64,000 bases of DNA from Streptococcus sanguinis (lineage in GTDB: Bacteria > Bacillota > Bacilli > Lactobacillales > Streptococcaceae). Positions 45,366 to 56,808 of the stretch are shown here, one piece after another. The position numbers were made by a program, and so were the translations under genes. The notes beneath the pieces were generated by a model that searched no databases, had not been told where the DNA came from, and saw nothing but the letters and a program-made list of their open reading frames with translations. Position 1 is the first letter of the stretch; every line of letters starts with the position of its first letter. The DNA is taken from NCBI RefSeq assembly GCF_900475275.1, contig NZ_LS483364.1:2264501-2328500 (forward strand), written 5' to 3'.

Positions 45366-45413
45366 TAAAAAGTAATTCTCCTTTCGGTGATAATACTATC
45401 TTACACATAAAAT

Positions 45414-45430
45414 ATTACCAAAAAGTTACA
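45414..45430 (-). promoter_or_regulatory. Possible WalR (VicR) binding site
   Basis: The minus strand reads TGTAAC-TTTTT-GGTAAT, which matches the TGTWAH-N5-TGTWAH consensus except for one base. A second TGTAAC lies 21 bases further upstream, two helical turns away. Confidence 0.45.
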
Positions 45431-45575
45431 TTACCAAGTCAAACGTTACAAGAACATTTAGTTTAGACATTAAAAACAGACTTTTAGAGCTTTTTTGCCA
45501 AATATTTTCTTTGATCAAGTAAAAAATAGACAACTTTAACTTATACTATTCTCTAAAAACACTTTAAACAGCAGG

Positions 45576-46370
45576 TCAGTTTTTCAATATATAAAGCAGA
45601 ATACCTAATATAAATAAGCTAATAATAGCCAAGCTGTCATTTCTTTTCCATGCCAAACGGCGAAAACGTGTCCGACCTTCACCTCCATTATAGCCGCGCG
45701 CTTCCATGGCAATAGCTAGAGCATCCGCCCTTTTAAAACTGGAAGCAAATAAAGGGATTAGAATGGGAATAATAGATTTAATCTTTTGAATGATTTTTCC
45801 CTCACCGAAGTCAACACCACGCGCCCTCTGGGCGTTCATAATCCGAGTAGTATCATCCATTAAAGTTGGAACGAAACGTAAGCTCATAGAAAGCATCAGG
45901 CCAATCTCATGTGCTGGCACCTTGAAAACCTTCAGAGGCTTCAGCAAAGACTCCACGGCATCAGACAAGCTTAAGGGGGTCGTTGTCAGAGTCAGAAGAG
46001 TAGAAAAGAAAATAATCAGAATAAAGCGGCTAAAAATGATGCCAGCCTGTGACAGTCCTGCTTCTGTAATTCTGAAAAAAGCAAACTGAAAAATTGTAGC
46101 GCCTCCTGAGGTCAAAAACAGCTGGAACAAGGTAGTAAAAGCTATGATAAAAACCATGGACTGGATACCCTTTAAAAAGAACTTCAAAGGAACCTTGGAC
46201 AGCAAGACCAAACTAAAAACAAAAACAAACAACAGCAGATTGGTCACAAGATTATTAGCCCAGAAAATTAATAGAATAAAAAGAAACATCGCCAGCAACT
46301 TGCTCCGCGGATCCAAACGATGGATGATTGAATTTCCGGGAATATAGCGACCTAAAATCAACTTATCCAT
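45576..46370 (-). CDS. ecfT: Energy-coupling factor transporter transmembrane protein EcfT
   Basis: A 264-residue membrane subunit that links the EcfA ATPases to vitamin-binding S components. About five to six helices and the two coupling motifs are visible: [11 protein letters not shown] and [15 protein letters not shown] (the A-R-G motifs). AAGGAGATC before ATG 46370 sets the start, 8 bp inside the end of ecfA2. It is the last gene of the long operon that begins at 52002. No S component is nearby, so it is the shared group-II module. Confidence 0.96.
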   Translation of the reverse strand: MDKLILGRYIPGNSIIHRLDPRSKLLAMFLFILLIFWANNLVTNLLLFVFVFSLVLLSKVPLKFFLKGIQSMVFIIAFTTLFQLFLTSGGATIFQFAFFRITEAGLSQAGIIFSRFILIIFFSTLLTLTTTPLSLSDAVESLLKPLKVFKVPAHEIGLMLSMSLRFVPTLMDDTTRIMNAQRARGVDFGEGKIIQKIKSIIPILIPLFASSFKRADALAIAMEARGYNGGEGRTRFRRLAWKRNDSLAIISLFILGILLYILKN

Positions 46371-47202
46371 GCAAGATCTCCTTGAATTCTTCAATTGTAA
46401 TAGGATAATGCGAGAAATTCATCCCTTTCTCCGCCAATTCGTGTGCAAATTTTGTAATCTTAGGAACACCCAATTGAATACTCTCCATAAAATCAAGATC
46501 CTGAAAGACCTGAGCAGGCTGACCGCTCTTGACGACTCTGCCCTTATCTAAAACATAGACTGTATCAGCGAAGTTGGCTACATCATCCATTAGGTGAGTT
46601 ACCAAAACAATGGTCATACCGGCACGATGCAGCTCTTCAAAAAGCCTCATCAGTTCTTTTCGACCGGATGGATCAAGCCCTGCTGTCGGCTCATCCAAAA
46701 CCAAGATATCAGGTTCCATGGCTAATATACCAGCGATAGCCACCCTGCGCATCTGGCCACCAGAAAGTTCGAAAGGACTGCGATTAAACAAATCCTCAGA
46801 AATTCCGACTAAGTGCAGCTTTTCACGCGCCAAAGCTTCGGCTTCTTCCTTAGAAACACCAAAATTCTGAGGGCCAAAAGCCACATCTTTCAAAACTGTT
46901 TCATCAAAAACTTGACTTTCCGGAAATTGAAAGACTAGACCGACCTTCTTGCGCACCTGTTTAATGTCTTTATTGACAGAATCAGCCGTGATGACTGTAC
47001 TGCCTACTTCAACACTGCCTTGATTAGGAACTAGCAAGCCATTTAAAAGCTGGAGGATTGTTGACTTACCGCTGCCAGTATGCCCGATAAGAGCTGTATA
47101 ACTGCCGGATTTTATCTCCAAATCCACTCCAAAAAGCGCTGGTCCCTCAAAAGGGGTGCCAGCTTGATAAGTATAACTTACGTTTTTGAGAGTAATGCCC
47201 AT
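46363..47202 (-). CDS. ecfA2: Energy-coupling factor transporter ATPase EcfA2
   Basis: A 279-residue ABC ATPase: Walker [11 protein letters not shown]-loop in [10 protein letters not shown], signature [14 protein letters not shown], Walker [13 protein letters not shown] and switch VTHLMDD. It pairs with EcfA1 to drive vitamin uptake. The gene overlaps the end of ecfA1 by 25 bases and the start of ecfT by 8, so the three are translated as one unit. Confidence 0.96.
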   Translation of the reverse strand: MGITLKNVSYTYQAGTPFEGPALFGVDLEIKSGSYTALIGHTGSGKSTILQLLNGLLVPNQGSVEVGSTVITADSVNKDIKQVRKKVGLVFQFPESQVFDETVLKDVAFGPQNFGVSKEEAEALAREKLHLVGISEDLFNRSPFELSGGQMRRVAIAGILAMEPDILVLDEPTAGLDPSGRKELMRLFEELHRAGMTIVLVTHLMDDVANFADTVYVLDKGRVVKSGQPAQVFQDLDFMESIQLGVPKITKFAHELAEKGMNFSHYPITIEEFKEILHG

Positions 47203-48014
47203 AGTTGATCCTGCAATTCTTTTTCTGTTAAGTAAGTGTCTGGCAGAGGAAACCCTGACTGACGCAAAGCCGCCTTTACCTGATTAACAAATGGCTGATC
47301 CAATCCTAGCTCTTCCAAATCTTCTCGAGAAAAAAGCTCTCTCGGGGTAGCGGTAGACTCAACCTGACCCTCTTTCATAACCAAAACACGGTCGCTTAAG
47401 GCTATTTCATCCAGGTCGTGAGTGATAGAAATGACGGTCAGCTGATTACTATCTTTAATTTTTTTCACGGTCTGGATAAGATCCAAACGTCCCTCTGGAT
47501 CCAGCATGCTAGTTGCTTCATCCAAAATAATAATATCCGGTCTCAGAGCTACCACACCTGCAACAGCTACTCGCTGTTTCTGGCCTCCGGAAAGACGAGC
47601 TGGTTCACGTTCTCTAAAATCCTGCATACCGACAAGCTCTAATGCCTGCTGGACTCGCTCTACCATCAGATCATAGGCTAGCCCTTGATTTTCCAAACCA
47701 AAGGCTACATCGTCTTCTACAGTTGCTCCGACAAACTGATTATCTGGATTTTGGAATACCATGCCAATCTGTCTGCGTTTTTCCCAGACGTTTTCAGCTG
47801 TTAGCTTATCACCTGAGATAATAATATCTCCGCTTTCCGCTTCTAAAAGACCGTCAATCAAACGAACTGTGGTTGATTTTCCACTCCCATTATGACCGAC
47901 AATAGACAGCCATTCCCCTTTTTTTACTTGAAAGGAGACATCATTTAAAGTGTAATTCTCAGACTCACTATCGTATTTGTACTTAAGATTTCTTACTTCG
48001 ATGATATTTTCCAT
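47178..48014 (-). CDS. ecfA1: Energy-coupling factor transporter ATPase EcfA1
   Basis: A 278-residue ABC ATPase: Walker [21 protein letters not shown], signature [14 protein letters not shown], Walker [13 protein letters not shown] and switch ITHDLDE. ATG 48014 follows the pgsA stop almost directly (TAATATG), so translation probably couples to pgsA; the longer frame lacks support. Confidence 0.95.
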   Translation of the reverse strand: MENIIEVRNLKYKYDSESENYTLNDVSFQVKKGEWLSIVGHNGSGKSTTVRLIDGLLEAESGDIIISGDKLTAENVWEKRRQIGMVFQNPDNQFVGATVEDDVAFGLENQGLAYDLMVERVQQALELVGMQDFREREPARLSGGQKQRVAVAGVVALRPDIIILDEATSMLDPEGRLDLIQTVKKIKDSNQLTVISITHDLDEIALSDRVLVMKEGQVESTATPRELFSREDLEELGLDQPFVNQVKAALRQSGFPLPDTYLTEKELQDQLWALLSKT

Positions 48015-48015
48015 A

Positions 48016-48555
48016 TTATTTAAAGGTATCTTTAAAGAGATAGGCACTTCCCTTGAAGTAGTCATATCCAGAATAAATCGTAAAGATTAAAGCGATATAC
48101 AGAAGGATTTGTCCTAAGAGAGTCCAATGAATCAGTAGAAAAATAATAGCAAACATCTGCGTGAAGGTCTTGATTTTACCTGGCATAGCAGCTGCTAAGA
48201 CTGTACCGCCTGTTTCCACTAAAAGCAAGCGCAGACCTGTTACTGCCAATTCCCGGCAAATAATAATAGCCACAACCCAGGCAGGAGCCAGTTTCATCTC
48301 AATCAACATGATAAAAGCAGACATCACTAAAAGCTTATCAGCCATGGGATCAGCAAATTTACCAAAGTTTGTTACCACTTCCCACTTTCGTGCCAAATAA
48401 CCATCTAGATAATCAGTTATACTGGCAAAAGCAAATATAAAAGCTGCCAAGATATGCATGGTGTAAGAATGACCGAATGTTAAAATCACAACAAATACAG
48501 GGATTAAAGCAATTCTAACAAGAGTTAAGGCATTTGGAATATTTTCTTTTTTCAT
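48016..48555 (-). CDS. pgsA: CDP-diacylglycerol--glycerol-3-phosphate 3-phosphatidyltransferase
   Basis: A 179-residue membrane enzyme that makes phosphatidylglycerol phosphate, the first step to anionic phospholipids. The CDP-alcohol phosphotransferase motif is complete in DYLDGYLARKWEV, NFGKFADPMADK (the D-x2-DG-x2-AR-x8-G-x3-D-x3-D pattern). About five helices follow. It lies between rodZ and the ecf genes, as in other streptococci. Confidence 0.96.
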   Translation of the reverse strand: MKKENIPNALTLVRIALIPVFVVILTFGHSYTMHILAAFIFAFASITDYLDGYLARKWEVVTNFGKFADPMADKLLVMSAFIMLIEMKLAPAWVVAIIICRELAVTGLRLLLVETGGTVLAAAMPGKIKTFTQMFAIIFLLIHWTLLGQILLYIALIFTIYSGYDYFKGSAYLFKDTFK

Positions 48556-48571
48556 GGGATTCCCTTCGTTT

Positions 48572-49396
48572 TTATCCTTTCGTAATGTTCAAACTAATGG
48601 TTCCACTATCACTAGTCAAAGCCGAAGTATCTAGTTTTTGTCCCTCTATCGTCACAGTTGCTCCTTTAACAGGTGCTATCGTAATAAGATACTTATTGCC
48701 TGGCTCAAGAGAAACCGTCTGGCTTGATTTTTCAGGAGATAAGGTGATGCCTTCGGCTAGTTCTGAATCGCTTATGCTTACCAAATTGGTTGTTTGCTCC
48801 ACAGAAACGGTCACTTTAACAGGCTGACCTGCTCCGCTATACTCAGCAGTCAAATTATCTCCGTTTCCACTAACTGTCAATTTGCTAGCCGAGGAAGAAA
48901 CTGACTTAGAATCAGCCGAAGAAAAGGAAATCTTCTGACTGTTAGTACTTGTAGAAGACACCAGACTATAATTGCTGTTAGATGCTTTGAAACTTACCGA
49001 ATTAGTGTGAGCATAACTCCAGATATAGTATGCCACGAAAGCAGCAATAGCTGAAGCCAACAAGAGAAAATAGAACAAGGGCAGAAAAGAGCTTTTATTT
49101 TTATTTTTTCTGCTCCTGAATTCCTCATCTGCTGCCAGTGCCACTTCATCAAAGACAATCATCTCACCAGCTTCGTAAGCCTCCAGAATAATGGATTCAT
49201 CCAAATCTACAGCCCAAGCATATTTCCGCAAGAAGCTGCGGGCATAGAAAGGACTAGGAAGCAAATCATAGTCATTCCGTTCCAGCGCTTCCAACAAATC
49301 CTGCTGGATATCTGTCTTTTTTGACAGTTCCTCTAAGCTCAGCCCTTGATTGGTCCGGGCAAGTTTCAACACTTCTCCTATCGTTTTTTTTCTCAT
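48572..49396 (-). CDS. rodZ: RodZ-like helix-turn-helix membrane protein
   Basis: A 274-residue protein. The cytoplasmic N-terminus (about 1-75) is a helix-turn-helix (IGEVLKLARTNQGLSLEELSKKTD, then LLEALERNDYDLLPSPFYARSF), as in RodZ, which contacts the MreB-type or division machinery. One membrane helix (about 112-135), a Ser-rich linker and an extracellular DUF4115 domain (about 190-274) follow. In streptococci RodZ acts in peripheral wall growth. ATG 49396 is preferred; a GTG ten codons upstream is an alternative. Confidence 0.88.
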   Translation of the reverse strand: MRKKTIGEVLKLARTNQGLSLEELSKKTDIQQDLLEALERNDYDLLPSPFYARSFLRKYAWAVDLDESIILEAYEAGEMIVFDEVALAADEEFRSRKNKNKSSFLPLFYFLLLASAIAAFVAYYIWSYAHTNSVSFKASNSNYSLVSSTSTNSQKISFSSADSKSVSSSASKLTVSGNGDNLTAEYSGAGQPVKVTVSVEQTTNLVSISDSELAEGITLSPEKSSQTVSLEPGNKYLITIAPVKGATVTIEGQKLDTSALTSDSGTISLNITKG

Positions 49397-49459
49397 ACGT
49401 ACTTTTCCCTTATTTCTATTTTTCACTATTTTAACAAAATTTTAAAAACGATTCTGGAA

Positions 49460-50755
49460 TTATTTTGGAAAAATAGTAAAATCTGTCATATCACACTGAT
49501 CGATAAATCGATGACCTAGTTTTATCACATCATTCAAGCTGATATCCTGTAAAATTTTCGGCAAATCAAACAGATTCTCACCCGTCAAATGCGGTTCATA
49601 TTGGGTTGCAATATACTCAAGTGAGTTTAAACCGTGCAGAAAATCACCAAACATCTCACTTTTAATCGTATCCAAATGCTCTTCTGTCACATCCGGATCC
49701 TTGTCAAAATTCTTGATGGCTGAGCGAAATTGATGAGAAAGTCCCACCGGCTCCTGAGTGTCCATCGTCAGCATGACAAAGTGAAAATCTTTTTCTACTT
49801 CCACTTCCAGCGTTAAAGAATTATCCATTTTCCCACTTTCATAGAGGGACTGGAAACGCTTGGAAGTCCAGCCAAACATCATGGCAAATAGGAGTTTCAA
49901 AGTGATTTTATAGCGATACAACTCCGATTCATCAACAAAGTCCGTACCTCGAATCCCAACTGCCAGTTTTGGACTAGCCACCTCCATTCGGTAGGTATCC
50001 GTTGACACCACTGGGTGAAGGCTAACAGGAATTTTTTCAATCGGTTCCGAACTCCCAGCAAAAACTAGTTTTTCCTGCTGTTCTGCAATCTCTGCAGCTA
50101 TCTGTTCCAAATCAAAATTACCAATTACAAACAAAGTCATATTAGAAGGATGATAAAAGTTCTTGAAATTTTCCTTCAAATTTTCGACGGTAATCTCAGA
50201 GATGGACTCTTTCGTTCCTGCAATGTCTTCTGCCAGAGATGTTTGAGGATAGAGATTAGCCAAGGCTCCAAAAAAGAGACGATAATCTGGATTATCTTGG
50301 TACATTTCGATTTCTTGGCCGATAATATCCTGTTCCCGCAAAATGGATTCTTTTGTGAAATCAGCCCGATGCACCAGTTCTTGCAAAAGCTGTAGATTTT
50401 CTGAAATGTTATCTGTTGCAGAAAACAGATAGCTGGTCCGAGTAAAGCTTGTAAAGGCATTGCTCTCAGCCCCTAACTTAGTAAATTCCAGCAGCAAATC
50501 CTTTCCCTGCGGGCCTTCAAAAAGCTTATGTTCCAAAAAATGAGCTATTCCAGCCGGATATTGAGTGACCTGCTTGGTTTCACGTGAAACAATCCCTGTA
50601 TCCACTGAACCAAAATTAGTTGAGATAATCCCATAAGTTTCATTAAAATCATTTTTAGGCAGAAGAAAAACACGCAAACCGTTTGCTAATACTGTCTGAT
50701 AGACAGTTTCTCCTACTGCTGAATAATTGATTTTTTCTAGCACTTCTCCCTGCAT
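49460..50755 (-). CDS. M16-family zinc metallopeptidase, active subunit (YmfH-like)
   Basis: A 431-residue peptidase with the inverted zinc motif HFLEH (H-x2-E-H) near residue 72 (GIAHFLEHKLFEG), followed by the M16 C-terminal domain. The next Glu ligand is expected about 75 residues on. It is translated directly after the second M16 gene (stop and start meet at 50755). M16 pairs of this kind form a heterodimeric chamber in which only one partner binds zinc. A parS site lies inside the coding sequence at 50577-50590. Peptide substrate unknown. Confidence 0.9.
   Translation of the reverse strand: MQGEVLEKINYSAVGETVYQTVLANGLRVFLLPKNDFNETYGIISTNFGSVDTGIVSRETKQVTQYPAGIAHFLEHKLFEGPQGKDLLLEFTKLGAESNAFTSFTRTSYLFSATDNISENLQLLQELVHRADFTKESILREQDIIGQEIEMYQDNPDYRLFFGALANLYPQTSLAEDIAGTKESISEITVENLKENFKNFYHPSNMTLFVIGNFDLEQIAAEIAEQQEKLVFAGSSEPIEKIPVSLHPVVSTDTYRMEVASPKLAVGIRGTDFVDESELYRYKITLKLLFAMMFGWTSKRFQSLYESGKMDNSLTLEVEVEKDFHFVMLTMDTQEPVGLSHQFRSAIKNFDKDPDVTEEHLDTIKSEMFGDFLHGLNSLEYIATQYEPHLTGENLFDLPKILQDISLNDVIKLGHRFIDQCDMTDFTIFPK
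50577..50590. other. parS chromosome-partition site (inside ymfH)
   Basis: GTTTCACGTGAAAC is a perfect 14-bp palindrome and matches the conserved ParB/Spo0J-binding core; the outer bases are G and A instead of T and A. It lies within the M16 gene, and parS sites inside coding sequence near oriC are normal. Confidence 0.85.
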
Positions 50756-52002
50756 TATTTTCCTTCCATAAAGTAAATAGCTTGTAATTTTAAGAGGCCA
50801 GCTGACTTGATAATATCATCCTTACGAACCTGTTCCAAAGCTTCCAGCCAAGCTTCAAGAGATAAGAATTTTTTCCCTAAAACAGAAGCCATATAGGCTC
50901 TCTCTAAGATTGTATTCTGTCGATCCTGAGCTAACAATACTGAATTTCTCAGCATTTTCTTGGTTTGATTCAGTTCTTCCTGACTAAAATTCCCACGCTT
51001 CAAATCAGCAATCTGTCGGTTGATTAAAGCAACTGTTCTGGTCCGATTGCTACGATCAATACCAGCGTAAATCCGCATCATTCCTGAAAAAATATCAAAA
51101 TTGCTAGAAATTGTATAAGCCAGCCCTTCCTTTTCACGAAGATTGACAAATAATTTCGAATGGGCAAAGCCACCTAGCAAAGCATTTAAAACAACCAAAG
51201 GCAGGTGCTCACTCTCTCCGTACTGAATAGGGAAGTGATAGGCCAACTCAATAATTGACTGATGGACATCTTTCTGCTCCAGTCCTTCTCGTAAAACATT
51301 GGAATATTCTTGCTGATAAACTAACTGAAGTTCTTGTTGGCGAGGTGCAAAATTGAAAGATTGAATTTTCTCCCGAACAGCCACTTCATTAAAGTCCCCA
51401 ATAAAGAAAAAGTCAATCTGATTTTCCTGAAGCATCTGCTGAAAAGCAACAAAACTGCTTGCAGCTGTTTCTTTCTGAATTAATTCAATCGTCCCAACAC
51501 GAGGCATCTGCATTTCCTCTTCTTCATAAAAGAGTTTATCTAATTCTCGATGAGCATGATAAAAATGATTTTCAATTTCAGCTTCCAAATCATTCAAGAT
51601 ATTTTTCTTCTCAATTTCAAAAGCAGATTCATCAAAAGCATCCTGACTTACCAATGGAGAAAACAAGCTGGCTTTCAAAAAATCAAGCATGGCATCTGTC
51701 AGGACATTCTTGCGACTCAAAAATTTATCCCGCACAAAAGAAAGATTGATATCTAAATAATGCACCAATCCTCTCCTTGAAAGACTCGTAGAATAATCAG
51801 CACCATACAAATTGGCCAAACGTTCTCTGAAAGCCTGCGAAGTAGGATAAACAGCATTGACAGTCTCTAGCATGCTAGCTGTTAAAACCCGACCAGCTAC
51901 TGTTTCTTTGGACATAGGCGCTGAAAAACGAACCCTAATTTTGTTTGTTTTAAATTTTTCTGATTGAATAAAATGGAGACGAACTCCTTTAGTGATTTCC
52001 AT
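50755..52002 (-). CDS. M16-family protein lacking the zinc motif (YmfF-like)
   Basis: A 415-residue protein with M16 fold sequence, including the second-domain REKEGLAYTISSNFD region, but no HxxEH: the equivalent place reads LTASMLETVN. It is therefore probably the non-catalytic partner of the adjacent M16 protein. GAGGGGCGTC before ATG 52002 fixes the start. It is the first gene of a seven-gene operon leading through rodZ and pgsA to the ecf genes. Confidence 0.88.
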   Translation of the reverse strand: MEITKGVRLHFIQSEKFKTNKIRVRFSAPMSKETVAGRVLTASMLETVNAVYPTSQAFRERLANLYGADYSTSLSRRGLVHYLDINLSFVRDKFLSRKNVLTDAMLDFLKASLFSPLVSQDAFDESAFEIEKKNILNDLEAEIENHFYHAHRELDKLFYEEEEMQMPRVGTIELIQKETAASSFVAFQQMLQENQIDFFFIGDFNEVAVREKIQSFNFAPRQQELQLVYQQEYSNVLREGLEQKDVHQSIIELAYHFPIQYGESEHLPLVVLNALLGGFAHSKLFVNLREKEGLAYTISSNFDIFSGMMRIYAGIDRSNRTRTVALINRQIADLKRGNFSQEELNQTKKMLRNSVLLAQDRQNTILERAYMASVLGKKFLSLEAWLEALEQVRKDDIIKSAGLLKLQAIYFMEGK

Positions 52003-52033
52003 GACGCCCCTCATACTGAATAATATAGACTAC

Positions 52034-52039
52034 TATTAT
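52034..52039 (-). promoter_or_regulatory. -10 element of the M16-rodZ-pgsA-ecf operon
   Basis: TATAAT on the minus strand, 32 bp before the first ATG; no strong -35 is visible. Confidence 0.5.
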
Positions 52040-52161
52040 ATCATGAAATGCCTCTGATTTGTTTGTTCTACCAAGCTTTTTGCTGATTAAAACGTTTTCT
52101 GATAACAGGAGAAAATTTCCACTTTTATCCAAAGCACCTCAGCACTTTTTACTAACAAATA

Positions 52162-52170
52162 TGGTATAAT
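52162..52170 (+). promoter_or_regulatory. Extended -10 of yaaA-recF
   Basis: TGGTATAAT reads rightward (TATAAT at 52165-52170), 19 bp before the yaaA ATG. Confidence 0.6.
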
Positions 52171-52189
52171 GACAGGGTTGAGGTGAAAT

Positions 52190-52588
52190 ATGGAATATAA
52201 ATTATTTGATGACTACATCACGCTACAAGCACTTTTAAAAGAAACAGGAATTATCCAAAGCGGCGGAGCAATTAAAACATTTCTAAGTGAATATCCAGTT
52301 CTTTTTAACGGTGAGCCAGAAAACCGCCGGGGAAAAAAACTCCGTATCAATGACAGGATTTCCCTTCCCGAGCAAGGAATTGAAATTGATTTAACAGCCC
52401 CTAGTCAAGAAGAAATTCTGCAACACCAGAAAGAAATCGCAGAAAAAAAACGAGTTGCTGAACTTGTCAAAGCCATGAATAAGGATTTAAAAAAATCTCA
52501 GACTTCTAAAAAAGAAAAGCGTAAGAATACAGGGATACCTAAAAAGCAGAAAACTACTAAAAACCCTGTTCGCTTCCCTGGTATCTAA
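52190..52588 (+). CDS. yaaA: S4-domain protein YaaA
   Basis: A 132-residue protein. The N-terminal S4-type RNA-binding domain (about 9-70, [23 protein letters not shown] and [14 protein letters not shown]) is followed by a strongly basic tail full of Lys. The small S4 protein before recF is a standard part of Firmicute origin regions; its RNA target is not known. GAGGTG precedes the ATG. recF starts three bases after its stop, so the two are coupled. Confidence 0.9.
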   Translation: MEYKLFDDYITLQALLKETGIIQSGGAIKTFLSEYPVLFNGEPENRRGKKLRINDRISLPEQGIEIDLTAPSQEEILQHQKEIAEKKRVAELVKAMNKDLKKSQTSKKEKRKNTGIPKKQKTTKNPVRFPGI

Positions 52589-52590
52589 TC

Positions 52591-53685
52591 ATGTGGCTAC
52601 AATCATTAAAAATCAAGCATTTCCGAAATTATCAGGAAGCTGATATTGACTTCCATCCTGGCTTAAATGTCTTTCTAGGCCAGAACGCACAAGGTAAAAC
52701 CAATATTTTAGAAGCTGTTTATTTCCTGGCCTTGACAAGAAGCCACCGCACACGCTCAGATAAGGATCTGATTCATTTTACAGAAAATGACCTCCTTGTT
52801 TCTGGCATCTTAGAAAAAAAGACTGGTAAAGTTCCCCTTGACATTAACTTGACACCAAAAGGTCGCATCACAAAAGTCAATCACTTAAAACAAAGTAAAT
52901 TATCAGACTATATTGGAACTATGAATGTTGTTCTTTTTGCTCCTGAAGATTTACAGTTGATTAAAGGTTCTCCCAGTCTACGTCGTAAATTTATAGACAT
53001 TGAACTCGGACAAATCAAACCTGTCTATCTATCAGATTTATCCAATTACAACCATGTCCTCAAACAACGCAATGCTTATCTGAAAGCTAATGACAAAGTT
53101 GATGAAACCTTCTTGACTGTCCTTGATGATCAGCTGGTTGACTATGGCTGTCGTGTCATAAGGCATCGGTTGGATTTTTTGCAAAAATTAGAAAGCTTTG
53201 CTCAAGACAAGCACTGGGACATCTCTCAAAATTTGGAAGAATTGACTGTCAAGTATCTGTCATCTATTCCTTTACACCAAATTGAGAATTTAGAAGAAAC
53301 TTACCGCTCTTCCTTAATAAGCAGTCGTAAACGTGACCTATTCAAAAAAAATACAGGTGTTGGTCCCCATCGTGATGATATTGCTTTTTTTATCAACCAG
53401 ATGGATGCCAACTTTGGTAGTCAAGGTCAGCATCGCAGTCTTGTTTTATCACTGAAACTAGCTGAAATCAAGTTAATAGAAAGCATTACGAAGGAAACGC
53501 CTATTTTGTTGCTTGACGATGTAATGAGCGAACTTGACAATAACCGTCAACTAAAATTATTAGAAACTATCTCTCAGGATATTCAAACTTTCATCACTAC
53601 AACAACTTTAGAACATTTAAAAAATCTTCCACAAGATATTAAAATTTTCACCATTCAGCAAGGACAAATTATATCTCAATCCTAG
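52591..53685 (+). CDS. recF: DNA replication and repair protein RecF
   Basis: A 364-residue SMC-like ATPase that helps load RecA at gaps. Walker A is GQNAQGKT (30-37), the signature is [15 protein letters not shown] and Walker B is [12 protein letters not shown]. Length is normal. It starts three bases after yaaA and faces guaB across a terminator, the streptococcal arrangement near oriC rather than the dnaA-dnaN-recF order of Bacillus. Confidence 0.97.
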   Translation: MWLQSLKIKHFRNYQEADIDFHPGLNVFLGQNAQGKTNILEAVYFLALTRSHRTRSDKDLIHFTENDLLVSGILEKKTGKVPLDINLTPKGRITKVNHLKQSKLSDYIGTMNVVLFAPEDLQLIKGSPSLRRKFIDIELGQIKPVYLSDLSNYNHVLKQRNAYLKANDKVDETFLTVLDDQLVDYGCRVIRHRLDFLQKLESFAQDKHWDISQNLEELTVKYLSSIPLHQIENLEETYRSSLISSRKRDLFKKNTGVGPHRDDIAFFINQMDANFGSQGQHRSLVLSLKLAEIKLIESITKETPILLLDDVMSELDNNRQLKLLETISQDIQTFITTTTLEHLKNLPQDIKIFTIQQGQIISQS

Positions 53686-53704
53686 CATTACATGAGGTTT
53701 ACGT

Positions 53705-53727
53705 TTTTGTAAATTTCATTTACAAAA
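53705..53727. promoter_or_regulatory. Perfect 10-bp inverted repeat matching the GlnR-box pattern
   Basis: TTTTGTAAAT and ATTTACAAAA flank TTC. Its core (53708-53724) fits TGTNA-N7-TNACA exactly. It lies just after recF and before the recF/guaB terminator, not near a start codon, so a GlnR role is uncertain. Confidence 0.5.
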
Positions 53728-53825
53728 TATTGCTTATAGTGTGAACGAATTATATCGAATTGTTGTTAGAACAGCTTTTATAACCTCTTGAATTGTAAAG
53801 GTATGTCAATTTAAATCGTAAATTT

Positions 53826-53865
53826 AAAACGAGGTTAGGAAAAATTCCCGACCTCGTTTTATTTT

Positions 53866-53866
<1 letters not shown>
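53826..53866. terminator. Bidirectional terminator between recF and guaB
   Basis: AAAACGAGGT (53826-53835) pairs with ACCTCGTTTT (53851-53860) around a loop that can itself pair (GGAA/TTCC), followed by ATTTTTTATT. Confidence 0.92.
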
Positions 53867-55377
<1,511 letters not shown>

Positions 55378-55442
55378 CTAATATCCAAAGAGAATTGAAG
55401 TTCAGTTTTCTTTGAATAAGAGCTGGTTTTTTTGTTGTTAAT

Positions 55443-55470
55443 ATCATACCATTCTATAGGAAATTGTCAA
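55443..55470 (-). promoter_or_regulatory. guaB promoter
   Basis: TTGACA (55465-55470) and TATGAT (55443-55448) are 16 bp apart, with TGG as extended -10. Confidence 0.75.
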
Positions 55471-55488
55471 TCATTATTACACAAAAAA

Positions 55489-55530
55489 TAAAAACCATCA
55501 TTTTTAAAGTTAAAAACGATAGTTTTTATG
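55489..55530 (-). terminator. Terminator of trpS
   Basis: On the minus strand AAAACTATC and GATGGTTTT pair (one G-T), followed by TATTTTTTG. Confidence 0.8.
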
Positions 55531-55551
55531 ATTTATAATCAATAATGTTCG

Positions 55552-56577
55552 TTATTTAAAATAATTAATCCCCATCGCAGACTTGACTTCCGAAAGAGTC
55601 TGAGCGGCAGTCTGACGAGCCTTATCGCATCCTTCTTGCAGCATCTGATAGACCTGTCCCATGTCTTTAGCAAACTCCACTCGACGCTCACGAATTGGTC
55701 CTAACTCACGCTCTAAAATTTCTAGCAGATATCGCTTGGTTTTAACATCTCCCAGACCGCCTCTTTGATAATGCTCTTTCATTGCAGCAATATCCGCAGC
55801 ATCTTCTGGGCGCCCAAAAACATCCAGATAATGAAAGACCATATTTCCCTCAATTTTTCCAGAATCTTCCACTCTGATATGATTAGGATCTGTATACATG
55901 CTCATGACTTTCTTTTGCAAAATATCCATGTCATCTGCCAAATAAATGCCATTATTGAGAGACTTAGACATCTTAGCATTGCCATCCAATCCAGGCAAAC
56001 GTCCAGCTGCTTCATTTTCAGGATAAATCCCTTCCGGTTCTACCAAAACATCTGTCTGATAAGCATTGTTAAAGGAGCGAACAATTTCCCGAGTCTGCTC
56101 AATCATAGGCTTTTGATCATGTCCGACTGGTACAAAATTAGCCTTGAAAGCAGTAATATCAGCTGCCTGAGAAATTGGATAAACTAAAAACCCAGTCGGC
56201 AAACTTTCACCAAATCCTTTTTGAGCTATTTCTGTCTTGACAGTAGGATTACGCTCAAGACGAGCCAATGACACCAAATTCATGTAATACATTGACAACT
56301 CTGCCAACTCAGGAATCTGACTTTGAATAAAAATAGTCACCTTTTTAGGATCCAAGCCAGCTGCTAGATAATCTAAAGCTACATTCCCAATGGACTCAAC
56401 AATTGTCTGAGGGTCCTTTGCATGATCTGTCAAAGCTTGCTGATCAGCCAAAAATACAAACATCTCATACTTACCTTGATCCTGCAAAAGCACGCGGTTC
56501 CGTAAACTTCCTACATAATGACCAATATGCAATTTTCCTGTCGGACGATCTCCTGTTAAAATAATTGGTTTAGTCAT
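55552..56577 (-). CDS. trpS: Tryptophanyl-tRNA synthetase
   Basis: A 341-residue class I aminoacyl-tRNA synthetase. HIGH is at 17-20 ([10 protein letters not shown]) and KMSKS is in [10 protein letters not shown] (about 200). GAGGAG precedes the ATG. The leader shows no T-box features, so control differs from the tryptophan T-box genes of other Firmicutes. Confidence 0.97.
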   Translation of the reverse strand: MTKPIILTGDRPTGKLHIGHYVGSLRNRVLLQDQGKYEMFVFLADQQALTDHAKDPQTIVESIGNVALDYLAAGLDPKKVTIFIQSQIPELAELSMYYMNLVSLARLERNPTVKTEIAQKGFGESLPTGFLVYPISQAADITAFKANFVPVGHDQKPMIEQTREIVRSFNNAYQTDVLVEPEGIYPENEAAGRLPGLDGNAKMSKSLNNGIYLADDMDILQKKVMSMYTDPNHIRVEDSGKIEGNMVFHYLDVFGRPEDAADIAAMKEHYQRGGLGDVKTKRYLLEILERELGPIRERRVEFAKDMGQVYQMLQEGCDKARQTAAQTLSEVKSAMGINYFK

Positions 56578-56612
56578 TTATTACTCCTCAATTTATAATG
56601 AGTTCATTATAT

Positions 56613-56629
56613 CATTTTCAATGAAAATG
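56613..56629. promoter_or_regulatory. 17-bp palindrome in the trpS promoter region
   Basis: CATTTTCA-A-TGAAAATG is a perfect palindrome directly upstream of the TATAAT-like -10 of trpS on the minus strand. Possible operator; factor unknown. Confidence 0.45.
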
Positions 56630-56688
56630 AGAAAGAAGTTTCTAGAAAAAAGCAAAAAATCCAGTTTTTACGACTTTATTGCCACGCC

Positions 56689-56705
56689 TTTACAACATTT
56701 GTAAA
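56689..56705. repeat. TTTACAA-N3-TTGTAAA palindrome
   Basis: Perfect 7-bp arms around CAT, in the divergent region between trpS and the ABC-F gene. Same motif as at 42241. Confidence 0.6.
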
Positions 56706-56808
56706 CCTAATTGACAAACTATTCTGGCTGTAAAACCTAAAAGTCTTAGTTCATTCTATTCTCCTTTTTTCTTTCTGCTTTGATTTTTACTTTTTATCTC
56801 AGAATTAT

